Source: Sphingomonas azotifigens NBRC 15497 (lineage in GTDB: Bacteria > Pseudomonadota > Alphaproteobacteria > Sphingomonadales > Sphingomonadaceae). Taken from it: DNA of 64,000 nucleotides. Made by a program: the position numbers and the translations under genes. This document shows positions 45,381 to 54,100 of the stretch, piece by piece. The stretch is from the NCBI RefSeq assembly GCF_002091475.1, contig NZ_BCTR01000033.1, positions 23,952 through 87,951 of the forward strand, in the 5' to 3' direction. Each line of letters begins with the position of its first letter. Within the stretch, counting starts at the first letter, position 1. The notes beneath the pieces were generated by a model that saw only the letters and a list, made by a program, of their open reading frames with translations, had not been told where the DNA came from and ran no database searches.

Positions 45381-46400
45381 TCAGGCAAGCACGATACGAC
45401 GCCCCTCGGCCGCGCTCTGCCGCGCCGCTTCGATCAACTTCAGCCCCGCCAGCGCGTCGGTCGCCGCCACCGGCGCGGGTGCTCCCTCGCGAAGGGCAGC
45501 AGCCACGCCCGCATAGAAGCGCCGATACTCGCCCCGCTCGGACGCGATCGTCTCCAGGCTGCCGTCCGGCAGCGTCAGCACGCCATGCTGGCGCGGATTC
45601 TCGATACCGTGGGCTGGGTCCTGCACCGATCCGCCCGCGCGCATCGCCGCTTCCTGCGGGTCCAGACCGAACTTCACGAAGCTGCCGCCACGTCCGTGGA
45701 GCGCGAAGCGCGGTCGCGGTGCGGCAATCATTCGGGAGCTTGCCAGCACCACCCGGCGGGCGCCGTAGAACAGCGTGAGCGTGAAGTAATCGTCGACGGG
45801 GCTGTTGCCGCGCTGGCTGGCAAGATCGCCGCTGACCGCCTCCGGCATGCCGAACAGCACCAGCGCCTGGTCGATCATGTGCGGACCCAGGTCGAGCAAT
45901 TGCCCTGCCCCCTCGGCCTCCTTCCACGCCTGCGACAGCTCGGGCCGGAAGCGGTCCCAATGCGCCTCGAACAGCAGCACCTCGCCCAGCCGTCCGCTGT
46001 CGACCAGCGCCTGCACCGTCAGGAAGTCGCTGTCCCATCGCCGATTGTGGAACGGCACCAGCAACCGGCCCTGGGCCTTCGCCAGGGCGATCAGCGTCTC
46101 GGCGTCGTTGGCGTCGGGCGTCAGCGGCTTGTCGATCACGACATGCTTGCCCGCCGCCAGTGCGGCCTCGGCGAGCGGGAAATGGGTGGGATTGGGCGTG
46201 GAGATGACGATTAGCTCGATCGCAGGATCGGCGATCAGCGCCTCCGCGCTGGTTGCCGGTACCCCGGGATAGGCCGCCGCGACCGCCTCGCTGCGGGACG
46301 TGGCAATCGCGGCCAGTTCGAGCCCGTCCACCGCCGCGATCAGCGGTGCGTGGAAGGCGGTGCCGCCAAGACCGAAGCCGATCAGGCCGGTGCGGATCAT
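45381..46400 (-). CDS. Gfo/Idh/MocA-family oxidoreductase
   Basis: 339-residue NAD(P)-dependent dehydrogenase. The Rossmann motif GLIGFGLGGTAFHAPLI opens the protein; STPNPTHFPLAEAALAAGKHVVIDKPLT carries the family's (E/D)KP motif, and HNRRWDSDFLTVQALV with GPHMIDQALVLFG belong to the C-terminal substrate domain. Close in pattern to YdgJ/YhhX-type enzymes acting on sugars or inositols. The ATG at 46400 follows GGAG. Convergent with the GH3 gene, so a sugar substrate is plausible but unproved. Confidence 0.9.
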   Translation of the reverse strand: MIRTGLIGFGLGGTAFHAPLIAAVDGLELAAIATSRSEAVAAAYPGVPATSAEALIADPAIELIVISTPNPTHFPLAEAALAAGKHVVIDKPLTPDANDAETLIALAKAQGRLLVPFHNRRWDSDFLTVQALVDSGRLGEVLLFEAHWDRFRPELSQAWKEAEGAGQLLDLGPHMIDQALVLFGMPEAVSGDLASQRGNSPVDDYFTLTLFYGARRVVLASSRMIAAPRPRFALHGRGGSFVKFGLDPQEAAMRAGGSVQDPAHGIENPRQHGVLTLPDGSLETIASERGEYRRFYAGVAAALREGAPAPVAATDALAGLKLIEAARQSAAEGRRIVLA

Positions 46401-46493
46401 GCAGTTCTCCCTTGCCGAATACCCGCCCCGCCTAGCGGCGGCGGCGGCGGTTTCCAAGCAAGCTCCCGCGAGACAAGGGAAAATACGCGCGGT

Positions 46494-46979
46494 TCAGCCC
46501 AGATGCGGCGGCGCGCCGATCCGTTCCGCCACCATGCCGGCCAGGCGGCGCAACTGCGCGCGCTGGCGGAACGAGGCTGGCCCGCGCGGCTGCACATCCA
46601 TGCCGCAGAGCACGCCCAGCGGAGCCAGCGCGCCCGGCACGATCGTGCCGGTATAGTGGCGCAGGTGCGGACTGGCGGCGACCAGCGGATGGGCGCGAAG
46701 GCGCGGATCCGCGCGGAGGTCGGGCACGCTCAGCACGCCTTCGAGCATGGCGAAGGTCTCGGCCGCCCCGAGGATCGACGGCGGCAGCGCCGCGAGCGCG
46801 ATCCCGGTCGCGCACACCGCGCGCGCACCCGTGCCCTGCCGCAAAGCGAGGATCGCGATGGGCGTTCGCAAGATGGCGCAAACCTCCGCCAGCACGCCAT
46901 CCACCGCTGCATCTTCGGCAAGCGCACGCCCCGCATCGCGCCCCACCCGGAAGGCATCGGAGAAGAAATGGAGCGTCAT
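46494..46979 (-). CDS. GAF-domain protein
   Basis: 161-residue soluble protein that folds as a single GAF domain: LAEDAAVDGVLAEVCAILRTPIAILAL, then FAMLEGVLSVPDLRADPRLRAHPLVAASPHLRHYTGTIVPGALAPLGVLCGMDVQPRGPASF and a final amphipathic helix. GAF domains bind small ligands or chromophores; no chromophore Cys stands out. Its ATG overlaps the stop of the GGDEF gene (ATGA), so the pair is translated together and this may sense for, or bind near, the cyclase. Confidence 0.82.
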   Translation of the reverse strand: MTLHFFSDAFRVGRDAGRALAEDAAVDGVLAEVCAILRTPIAILALRQGTGARAVCATGIALAALPPSILGAAETFAMLEGVLSVPDLRADPRLRAHPLVAASPHLRHYTGTIVPGALAPLGVLCGMDVQPRGPASFRQRAQLRRLAGMVAERIGAPPHLG

Positions 46980-47899
46980 GCCGCGTGCTGCAGCGCCTCG
47001 CCGACGTCGCAGGCGAAGCGGACCGCGTTCTTGCCGTTGTGCTTCACGTGCAGCAGCGCCTGGTCGGCGAGCCGTAATGCCCGGTCGGTATCCATCGCGG
47101 CGGCGGCATCGAGCACCACCGCACCCATGCTGCACGTCACTGGATAGCCGGTGGCCTGCAGCGCCTCGCGCAGCCGCACATGGAGGCTGTCGGCCACCTG
47201 CTCGGGCTCGGCATCGCTGTCGATCGCGACGAGCGCGCAGAACTCGTCGCCGCCCAGCCGGGCGAACAGGTCGCCGGTGCGCAGCCGCGCCCGCGCCTCG
47301 TCGGCAAAGCGGCGCAGCACCAGATCGCCGGCGGCGTGGCCATGGCGATCGTTGACCGCCTTGAACCCGTCCAGGTCCATGTAGATCAGCAGCATCGGAT
47401 TGCGGCGCCGGCGGCCGCGCGCGACCTGCTCGATCCGGGCGCGAAACGCACTGCCGTTGAGCGACCGGGTAAGATGATCGGTGGACGCGCGCCACCGCTC
47501 GCGATCAATCGAGTGGCGCAGCGTCGCCACCATCAGCACGATCATGATCGCCGACAAGGCACGCGTCGTGGTGTTCCACAGCGCCACCATCGGCGTCAGC
47601 TCGTGATGCTCGATCATCGGCGGCACGCCGAAACCGTTGATCAGCGAGCTGATCGCGACGGTGAGCGTCACCACGCAGATGCCGGCGCGCTCGCGCAGCG
47701 TCCAGGCTGCGAGGCAGTCGGCGAACAGGTAGGCGATCGACATCGAAACCGTCGGCCCGGTCACCAGATCCGCCACGCTTGCGACCAGCAGGGCCAGAGC
47801 GACGACGCCCATCGCCTGCCAGCGATCCAGTTGCATAGACCACAAGAAGCTGCGCATCATCGCTCTGATCAAGGCCGATTGCGGCGGCGGTGCCTTCAC
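46976..47899 (-). CDS. Membrane diguanylate cyclase (GGDEF)
   Basis: 307-residue protein with about four or five membrane spans (roughly residues 25-140) and a C-terminal GGDEF domain. The active-site motif RLGGDEF is intact, with upstream MDLDGFKAVNDRHGHAAGD for GTP and metal binding. No RxxD inhibitory site is evident just before GGDEF (the segment reads RTGDLFARLGGDEF). So it probably makes c-di-GMP from two GTP. Start GTG 47899 follows GGGGGAA; a TTG at 47932 is less likely. Confidence 0.9.
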   Translation of the reverse strand: MKAPPPQSALIRAMMRSFLWSMQLDRWQAMGVVALALLVASVADLVTGPTVSMSIAYLFADCLAAWTLRERAGICVVTLTVAISSLINGFGVPPMIEHHELTPMVALWNTTTRALSAIMIVLMVATLRHSIDRERWRASTDHLTRSLNGSAFRARIEQVARGRRRRNPMLLIYMDLDGFKAVNDRHGHAAGDLVLRRFADEARARLRTGDLFARLGGDEFCALVAIDSDAEPEQVADSLHVRLREALQATGYPVTCSMGAVVLDAAAAMDTDRALRLADQALLHVKHNGKNAVRFACDVGEALQHAA

Positions 47900-48204
47900 G
47901 CGATTCCCCCTGGTTGGACGCCCCCGGTCCAACGACCTAGCATAGCGGAAACATAACCGATCCCAGGTCGCCGCTCCGGAAACTACAGGGTGCGATCACC
48001 GGGCCCGAAGCCAACAGCGCCAGCACTGTCGGTACGCCGCTGGCGGCGGGCATATCGTTTGCAGAAATAGCAAAGGTCAAGACCTTGGCGCATACTGCAA
48101 TAGGCAAGCCGACGCTTTACCCTTGCACCGCAGGCGACACGGCGTAGTTTTCAGGCGTTCCCGGCGCGCAGCGACTGCGCCGCCGCCAACCATGATCGGA
48201 CCCC
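47900..48204. other. Divergent promoter region
   Basis: About 305 bp between the diguanylate cyclase gene (minus) and the altronate dehydratase-family gene (plus). It must hold both promoters. I see no hairpin with a T-run, no strong operator palindrome and no credible open frame. Confidence 0.4.
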
Positions 48205-49665
48205 ATGCTACCTGCCCTGTTCCAGATCGACCCGCGCGATCCCGTCGCGACGGCCCTCCGCGACATCGACGCCGGAGAAAGCGCGTTGGGCGTCGTCGTG
48301 GCCCAGCCTATCCCCAAGGGCCACAAGGTCGCGCTGCAACCGATCGTCGCGGGCGCACCGGTGCACAAGTTCGGCTTTCCCATCGGCCGCGCGACCCAGC
48401 CCATCGCGCCGGGGGAGCATGTCCACACCCACAATGTCGCCACCGCGCTCGAAACCAGCGGCAGCTACGCCTATCAACCGGCACTCGAGGCCGTGCCTGG
48501 CAGCGAAGGGCCGAGCTTCCTCGGCTATCGGCGCAGCGACGGCCGGGTCGGCACACGCAACGAAATCTGGATCCTGCCGACGGTCGGCTGCGTCGGCCGC
48601 ACGGCCGAGAAGATCGCCGAACGCGCCGCCCAGCGCTTCGCTGGCCGCGTCGATGGCATCCATGCCTTCGCGCATCCGTTCGGCTGCTCGCAACTCGGCG
48701 ACGACCTGGCGGGCACCCGCGCGATCCTGACCGCCTTGGCCAATCACCCCAATGCCGGCGGCGTGCTGCTGGTCGGGCTGGGGTGCGAGTCGAACCAACT
48801 GCGCGGGATGTTGCCGGGCGTCCACCAGACCAACCTCCGCAGCATCGGCGCGCAGGCCGCTGGCGACGAGATCGAAGAGGGCGTTGCGCTGATCGAAGAA
48901 CTGATCGTGCAGGCGGAACAGTCCGTACGAACCGCCGCGCCGCTTGCCGACCTGGTGCTGGGCGTCAAATGTGGTGGCTCCGACGGGTTCTCGGGATTGA
49001 CCGCCAATCCTCTGGTCGGCCGGATGAGCGACGCGGTCACTGCGGCGAGCGGCACCGCGATCCTGACCGAGATTCCCGAGATCTTCGGCGCCGAGCAGCT
49101 GCTGATGGCCCGCGCCGAATCCGAGCCGGTGTTCGAACGGATCGTCAGCCTGGTGAATGGCTTCAAGGCCTATTTCACCCGCCACGGCGAGCCGGTGTCG
49201 GAGAATCCCTCGCCCGGCAACCTCGCGGGCGGCATCACGACACTCGAAGAGAAGTCGCTGGGCGCCGTGCAGAAGGCGGGACACGCCACCGTTACCGACG
49301 TACTCGGCTATGGCGAGCGCGTCCGTCGTCGGGGGCTGACCCTGCTCGAGGCACCGGGGAACGATGCCGTTTCCTCCACCGCGCTTGCCGCCGCCGGCGC
49401 CACGGTGATCCTGTTCACCACCGGCCGTGGCACGCCGCTCGGCTTCCCGGTACCGACGATCAAGATCGCCTCGAACAGCGACCTCGCCGCCCGCAAGCCG
49501 GGCTGGATCGATTTCGACGCCGGGCAGGTGCTCGCCGAGGGCATGGACGCCGCGGCGGCGACGCTGCTCGACCGGATCGTGGCGATCGCTTCCGGCACGC
49601 CAACGGCCGCCGAACGCAATGGCGAGCGGGAAATCGCGATCTGGAAACGCGGCGTTACGCTCTGA
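48205..49665 (+). CDS. UxaA-family altronate dehydratase
   Basis: 486-residue enzyme of the altronate/galactarate dehydratase family. The N-terminal SAF domain (about 1-90) includes GVVVAQPIPKGHKVAL and HVHTHNV; the catalytic part has GYRRSDGRVGTRNEIWILPTVGCVGRTA, HPFGCSQLGDD, LVGLGCESNQ, VLGVKCGGSDGFSG with conserved Cys for metal, and TTGRGTPLGFPVPTIKIASNS. It acts on sugar acids such as altronate. It stands alone without other hexuronate genes, so the real substrate is uncertain. Confidence 0.9.
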   Translation: MLPALFQIDPRDPVATALRDIDAGESALGVVVAQPIPKGHKVALQPIVAGAPVHKFGFPIGRATQPIAPGEHVHTHNVATALETSGSYAYQPALEAVPGSEGPSFLGYRRSDGRVGTRNEIWILPTVGCVGRTAEKIAERAAQRFAGRVDGIHAFAHPFGCSQLGDDLAGTRAILTALANHPNAGGVLLVGLGCESNQLRGMLPGVHQTNLRSIGAQAAGDEIEEGVALIEELIVQAEQSVRTAAPLADLVLGVKCGGSDGFSGLTANPLVGRMSDAVTAASGTAILTEIPEIFGAEQLLMARAESEPVFERIVSLVNGFKAYFTRHGEPVSENPSPGNLAGGITTLEEKSLGAVQKAGHATVTDVLGYGERVRRRGLTLLEAPGNDAVSSTALAAAGATVILFTTGRGTPLGFPVPTIKIASNSDLAARKPGWIDFDAGQVLAEGMDAAAATLLDRIVAIASGTPTAAERNGEREIAIWKRGVTL

Positions 49666-49792
49666 CACGGGATTTGTTCCCGATAAAATGCGGCGAATGC
49701 ATGCTGCGTCGCGGCGATCCGCAATTCCCCTGGATTGCTGCTGCAAGCTGAACGGGTTAGCCCTGAACGCGAGCAGAGATCGGGTGGAAGCA

Positions 49793-50023
49793 ATGGCTGA
49801 ATTCTTCGTGTTCATGTACGCAATGGCCGCCGGCTTCGTGCTGCTGACGATGCAGCGCAATCGCCGCGAGCAGCGCGCCGACGCCCCGATCGTGACGCTG
49901 GTCGGCTGGGGTCTGTTCTCGCTCTCCTCGACGCTGGCACTGCTGCTCGGCGCCGTCGCGCTGGCGCTGGCGCTCGGCCTGCACATGCCGCTGCCCGCCG
50001 GCTTCGAGAGCTTCACGCTGTAA
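49793..50023 (+). CDS. Small two-span membrane protein
   Basis: 76 residues with two hydrophobic segments (about 3-20, FFVFMYAMAAGFVLLTM, and 37-63, LVGWGLFSLSSTLALLLGAVALALAL) joined by a charged loop QRNRREQRADAP. No known family recognised. The ATG is preceded by GGTGGAAG; a GTG nine bases upstream is an alternative. It ends 4 bp before the gamma-carbonic anhydrase-like gene, so the two are probably cotranscribed. Function unknown. Confidence 0.68.
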   Translation: MAEFFVFMYAMAAGFVLLTMQRNRREQRADAPIVTLVGWGLFSLSSTLALLLGAVALALALGLHMPLPAGFESFTL

Positions 50024-50027
50024 GCAC

Positions 50028-50552
50028 ATGCCGCGCTACGCATTCGGGGGGAAGGCGCCGCACGTCGCCGCTGATGCATGGATCGCGCCGAGCGCCGAGC
50101 TGATCGCCGATGTGCAGATCGGCAGCCGCGCGAGCGTGTGGTTCGGTGCCGTAATTCGCGCTGACAATACGCCGATCGTCATCGGCGCGCGTAGCAATAT
50201 CCAGGAAGGCGCGATCCTCCATTCCGATCCTGGAGCCCCGCTGACGATCGGCGACGAGGTGACGGTCGGCCATCACGCCGTGCTGCACGGCTGCACGATC
50301 GGCGACGGCACGCTGATCGGCATGGGAGCGATCGTGCTCAACCGCGCGATCATCGGCGCGGAATGCCTGGTCGGCGCGGGCGCGCTGATCACCGAGGGCA
50401 AGGAATTCCCCGACGGCCATCTGATCGTTGGCAGCCCTGCGCGTGCCGTGCGCCCGTTAGATGATAACCAGCGGGCGATGTTGCGCGCCAGCGCCGCGCT
50501 CTACGCCGCCAAGCAGCGCGACTATGCCCAAGGGCTGGTCCGAATCGACTGA
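50028..50552 (+). CDS. Gamma-carbonic anhydrase-like hexapeptide protein
   Basis: 174-residue left-handed beta-helix protein of the YrdA/CaiE group. Hexapeptide repeats run through IGSRASVWFGAVIRADNTPIVIGARSNIQEGAILHS and later coils. His residues at the usual zinc positions (ILHSD, VGHHAVLHG) are present. Family members bind zinc, and some have weak carbonic anhydrase activity; most bacterial ones are of unclear role. Third carbonic-anhydrase-type or bicarbonate gene in the window but unlinked to the SulP pair. Confidence 0.9.
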   Translation: MPRYAFGGKAPHVAADAWIAPSAELIADVQIGSRASVWFGAVIRADNTPIVIGARSNIQEGAILHSDPGAPLTIGDEVTVGHHAVLHGCTIGDGTLIGMGAIVLNRAIIGAECLVGAGALITEGKEFPDGHLIVGSPARAVRPLDDNQRAMLRASAALYAAKQRDYAQGLVRID

Positions 50553-50664
50553 GTCGCGGGTTTTCGGATACGCGTTCCACCGGTCGCCACCGCGGGCAGC
50601 ACCATGCCGTAGCGTCGCCGGGGCCTGCCTAGACAGGCTTCGTGGCTGCGGTATCACTTGGGCC

Positions 50665-51609
50665 ATGGCGCTACCGGCACTCTTCGATCGTCTGCGGCTT
50701 CCCGTCATCGGCTCGCCGCTGTTCATCATCTCCTGTCCCGAACTGGTCATCGCCCAGTGCAAGGCCGGGATCGTCGGCTCCTTTCCCGCGCTCAACGCGC
50801 GGCCGCAGAGCCAGCTCGACGAGTGGCTGCACCAGATCACCGAGGAACTCGCCGCCTGGGACCGCGACCATCCGGACAGCCCGGCGGCACCCTATGCGGT
50901 CAACCAGATCGTCCATCGCTCCAATCCGCGGCTTGAGGAGGATGTCGCCACCTGCGCCAAGTGGAAGGTGCCGATCGTCATAACCTCGCTCGGCGCACGG
51001 CCCGAACTGAACGACGCCGTGCACGGCTGGGGCGGCATCACGCTTCACGACGTGATCGACGATCGCTTCGCCCATAAGGCGGTCGAAAAGGGCGCCGATG
51101 GCCTGATCCTCGTCGCCGCAGGCGCGGGCGGCCATGCCGGGCGGCTGAGCCCCTTTGCGCTCGTCCAGGAAGTACGCGCGTGGTTCGATGGTCCGATCGC
51201 CCTGTCGGGCGCGATCGCCACCGGCGGCGCGATCCTGGCCGCGCAGGCGATGGGCGCCGACCTCGCCTATATCGGCTCCCCCTTCATCGCCACCGAGGAA
51301 GCCAATGCCGTCCAGGCGTACAAGCAGGCGATCGTGGATGGCCGGGCGGAGGACATCGTCTATTCGAACCTGTTCACGGGTGTACACGGCAATTACCTGC
51401 GCACCTCGATCGTCAATGCCGGGCTCGATCCGGACCATCTGCCCGAGAGCGACCCGAGCGCGATGAACTTCGGCGGGGCCAAGGCGTGGAAGGATATCTG
51501 GGGATCGGGCCAAGGAATCGGCGCGGTGCACGCCATCGAACCGGCCGCTGCGCGCATTGATCGACTGCGCGCGGAATATGCCGCCGCCCGCGCACGCCTG
51601 GCGCTCTAG
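50665..51609 (+). CDS. Nitronate monooxygenase family flavoprotein
   Basis: 314-residue TIM-barrel FMN enzyme. GSPLFIISCPELVIAQCKAGIVGSFPALNARPQSQLDEWL near the start, the FMN phosphate loop AAGAGGHAGRLSPFALVQEVR, ALSGAIATGGAILAAQAMGADLAYIGSPFIATEEA and a C-terminal IWGSGQGIGAVH segment match NMO/2-nitropropane dioxygenase-like proteins. These oxidise alkyl nitronates; natural substrates are often unknown. Start at 50665 by homology; the upstream sequence has no strong ribosome-binding site. Confidence 0.9.
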   Translation: MALPALFDRLRLPVIGSPLFIISCPELVIAQCKAGIVGSFPALNARPQSQLDEWLHQITEELAAWDRDHPDSPAAPYAVNQIVHRSNPRLEEDVATCAKWKVPIVITSLGARPELNDAVHGWGGITLHDVIDDRFAHKAVEKGADGLILVAAGAGGHAGRLSPFALVQEVRAWFDGPIALSGAIATGGAILAAQAMGADLAYIGSPFIATEEANAVQAYKQAIVDGRAEDIVYSNLFTGVHGNYLRTSIVNAGLDPDHLPESDPSAMNFGGAKAWKDIWGSGQGIGAVHAIEPAAARIDRLRAEYAAARARLAL

Positions 51610-51613
51610 AGGC

Positions 51614-52069
51614 TCAGAAGGCCCCGGCGAGCCGATCGAGCATCCGACGGGCCGGGCTGGGCACCGCCGAAACGTCGAAGGCGGAGTCGAGCCGCGCCAC
51701 GCGACGATACAGGTCCATGCTGGCCTGGACGATGGCGACCGCCTGCATCGGCATGTCGGCCAGCACGGCGGCGTCGGTCTCGGGCGCCGGGCCCAGCCTA
51801 CGGCTTGGCGTACGCGCGTCATCGGGCTGCAATTCCCCGCTATCGACCGCCCGCTGGGTGAGCAGCCAGGCAATGACGTGCATCAGCCGCGTCGTCACCT
51901 TGAGCGACTCGCACGAAAAGGCGACCCGGCTGAGCGCCGCCAGCGCATCGCGCTCGTCGCGGCCGAGTTGGTCGAAATAGCCGCGGGCTTCGTCGGCCAG
52001 CACCATCGCCTCGACATAGAGCGAGTCGACCAGTCGGCGATGGATGGTGATGGCGTCCTGGCCCTTCAT
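51614..52069 (-). CDS. rcdA: DUF1465 protein, RcdA-like
   Basis: 151-residue helical protein of the DUF1465 family, which includes Caulobacter RcdA, an adaptor that helps deliver the cell-cycle regulator CtrA to ClpXP. The sequence RRLVDSLYVEAMVLADEARGYFDQLGRDERDALAALSRVAFSCESLKVTTRLMHVIAWLL is typical. ATG at 52069 chosen by homology; ribosome-binding site weak. It stands beside two YdcH-type genes. The role in CtrA turnover is by family knowledge only. Confidence 0.85.
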   Translation of the reverse strand: MKGQDAITIHRRLVDSLYVEAMVLADEARGYFDQLGRDERDALAALSRVAFSCESLKVTTRLMHVIAWLLTQRAVDSGELQPDDARTPSRRLGPAPETDAAVLADMPMQAVAIVQASMDLYRRVARLDSAFDVSAVPSPARRMLDRLAGAF

Positions 52070-52142
52070 ACGCACACCGCTGCCACAGGAGGTTGCCCGC
52101 CGAAAAGCCCCAAGCGTGCTGCACTGCACCATTGCGGGGCGA

Positions 52143-52340
52143 TCATGCGATAATGTCCGGGATCAGCTGGTCTTCAAGCACCGCAACCTCGTCGCGCAGC
52201 TTCAGCTTTCGCTTCTTCAACCGCGCGATCTGCAACTGGTCGCCGGTTCCGGAGTCGACCAGCGCGGCAATGGCGGCATCGAGGTCGCGGTGCTCGGCGC
52301 GCAACGCCTCCAGCCGCCGCCGGATCTCGCCGTCTTCCAT
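52143..52340 (-). CDS. YdcH-family (DUF465) protein
   Basis: 65-residue coiled-coil protein: EIRRRLEALRAEHRDLDAAIAAL, then DQLQIARLKKRKLKLRDEVAVLEDQL. The LxxEHRxLDxxI and LKKRKLxLKDE patterns define DUF465/YdcH. ATG at 52340 follows a GGGGGGCAGGGA stretch. Function of the family is unknown. It is divergent from a second, shorter member starting at 52503. Confidence 0.85.
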   Translation of the reverse strand: MEDGEIRRRLEALRAEHRDLDAAIAALVDSGTGDQLQIARLKKRKLKLRDEVAVLEDQLIPDIIA

Positions 52341-52502
52341 TCCCTGCCCCCCATGCGACCGACTCACCGGGATTCGCCCCCGGCCTGCAAACCATCGCGG
52401 CTTTTCCGCCGTCTGTCGATCAGTGATGATTCTGCACGCGACAACCGGCGCGAAACGTGATGTAGTTCGCTCCCCTCAGAGTCGTTGAAGGAGGATTGCT
52501 TT

Positions 52503-52655
52503 ATGCACACCGCGCACTTTTCGGCACTTAGCGCCAAGCATTCACAGCTCGACAAGCGAATCGCCACCGAAACGCAGCGCCCCCTTCCCGATAACATGCT
52601 TATCGCGCAACTGAAGAAACAGAAACTGCGCGTCAAGGAAGAGATGCAGCGCTAG
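52503..52655 (+). CDS. Short YdcH-family (DUF465) protein
   Basis: 50-residue protein MHTAHFSALSAKHSQLDKRI…AQLKKQKLRVKEEMQR, a short coiled coil with the same AKHxxLDxxI and LKKxKLxxKEE pattern as the neighbour at 52143. An ideal AAGGAGG (52488-52494) lies 8 bases before the ATG, which makes this small gene convincing. It reads divergently from its longer paralogue. Function unknown. Confidence 0.85.
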   Translation: MHTAHFSALSAKHSQLDKRIATETQRPLPDNMLIAQLKKQKLRVKEEMQR

Positions 52656-52811
52656 CGCACCCATCCACAGATTATTTACCATCCACTTGCGCTCGCGCGA
52701 CCGACAATTGTCGCGCGAGCCAAGGGACAGCAGGCCTGGCGAACAATGGATGCGGCATGACTCGCGCAGCACGCCCACGCGCCGGACAGTGTGGATAGCG
52801 GAAAACCTGGC

Positions 52812-53186
52812 TCAGCGGCGGGTAAGGATCGGCTTCACATAGACGGGCGTCTGCGTCCCGCCCCCGACCGGCTTGCGCGCGAGCTTCGGATCGATTTCGT
52901 TGTCGAACGCGACGCCGACACGGCCCTCTGCCGCCCAGGCGATCTTGCCCTTTACCCAGCCCACGCCGCGCACCTCGACTTCCACCGGGGTCCGCAGTCC
53001 TACCGGGCCGGTATATTCGGCCATCAAGCCACCGGCAGACAGGTTCCGCACGCGCACCGTGCCCACCTCTTCGCCGTCCACGCGGAATTGCGCAGTCAGC
53101 AACAGGCTGTCGCGGACACCACTGCGCTGCCCCGCAAAATCATCGGCGGAAAGGGTGGTGGCGGGCATGTAAGACTGCTGGTCCAT
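52812..53186 (-). CDS. PilZ-domain protein
   Basis: 124-residue single-domain protein. Two arginines in QRSGVRDSLLL (RxxxR) followed by VRNLSAGGLMAEY (N/DxSxxG) form the c-di-GMP-binding pattern of PilZ domains; the beta-barrel continues through VEVEVRGVGWVKGKIAWAAEGRVGVAF. No signal peptide. It lies just downstream of dksA on the same strand, 115 bp away. Probably a c-di-GMP effector; target unknown. A diguanylate cyclase is encoded at 46976. Confidence 0.88.
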   Translation of the reverse strand: MDQQSYMPATTLSADDFAGQRSGVRDSLLLTAQFRVDGEEVGTVRVRNLSAGGLMAEYTGPVGLRTPVEVEVRGVGWVKGKIAWAAEGRVGVAFDNEIDPKLARKPVGGGTQTPVYVKPILTRR

Positions 53187-53301
53187 TGTTGGCTCTCAAA
53201 CGCGGATTCGCACCCGAAGGGCAGTAGACCAGCAACTCTTAACGAAAGGATTAACCGGAATCCGCTCCGGGATATTGCCGGAACGGATTCTAACGTAGAT
53301 T

Positions 53302-53769
53302 TCACTCGTCCCGGCTGATCTTCTCGTTACGTTCATGCCGTTCCTGCGCTTCGACCGTCATCGTCGCGGTCGGCCGCGCCTCGAGCCGCGCCAGCGGGAT
53401 CGGCTCGCCGGTCACTTCGCAATAGCCATATTCGCCTTCGTCGATCCGACGGAGCGCCGCGTCGATCTTTGCGATCAGCTTGCGCTGGCGATCGCGGGTG
53501 CGCAGTTCGATCGACCAGTCGGTTTCGCTCGATGCGCGATCGGTCAGGTCCGCTTCGCGCAGCGGCTCGGACTGGAGCTGGTTCAGCGTACCTGCCGCTT
53601 CGCGGTAGATCGCATCCTTCCAGGCGTTCAGCTTTCCGCGGAAATATTCCTGCTGCCGCGGGTTCATGAACGGTTCGTCGTCGCTCGGCCGGTATCCATC
53701 GTCGCCGTCATTCGCGGCGGGAGGAACGCTTTTATCGTGCTCGTCAAAACGGCCCAAAACAGTTGCCAT
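53302..53769 (-). CDS. dksA: RNA polymerase-binding factor DksA
   Basis: 155-residue transcription factor that enters the RNA polymerase secondary channel and, with ppGpp, adjusts promoter output. The coiled-coil tip motif DLTDRA (Asp74, Asp77, Ala79) is intact. The globular domain has GYCEVTGEPIPLARLEARPTATMTVEAQERHE: only one of four zinc cysteines remains (Cys117), with Thr120, Thr138 and Ala141 at the others, as is usual in alphaproteobacteria. ATG at 53769 follows GGGA; upstream frame is unrelated. Confidence 0.93.
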   Translation of the reverse strand: MATVLGRFDEHDKSVPPAANDGDDGYRPSDDEPFMNPRQQEYFRGKLNAWKDAIYREAAGTLNQLQSEPLREADLTDRASSETDWSIELRTRDRQRKLIAKIDAALRRIDEGEYGYCEVTGEPIPLARLEARPTATMTVEAQERHERNEKISRDE

Positions 53770-54100
53770 TCCCACTCTCCACACCAGTCTCCCGGTGGCC
53801 AGCCGCCAAGAGACTGCATTGCCCGCAGGCCCTATACTTTCGCAATCAGCGGTTAACAAGCGGATGCTGCGAAAGCTTTTGGTACCAATCCCCTGTACTT
53901 GGATAGAAATTAGCGACGGCTGAACCACCGCCCCTGTTTCGCGATGGTAGCGGAACCATTTGCGCAGCCAAGTTCAGGCTCGCCGATGCGTGTCCTGAAT
54001 TCGCACAAGGCGAAGAAATGCGCCTGCGTCGCAACAACAATGCAGGGGGAGCGGGCGGCGCGGGCACACCGCCCGAGCGCCCGCCCCCTCCTGGCGCCAC
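53770..54100. other. Intergenic region upstream of dksA
   Basis: About 331 bp between dksA and the host-attachment-family gene, both on the minus strand. It includes the dksA promoter and leader. I see no terminator with a clear T-run, no riboswitch and no convincing small gene. Confidence 0.4.
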
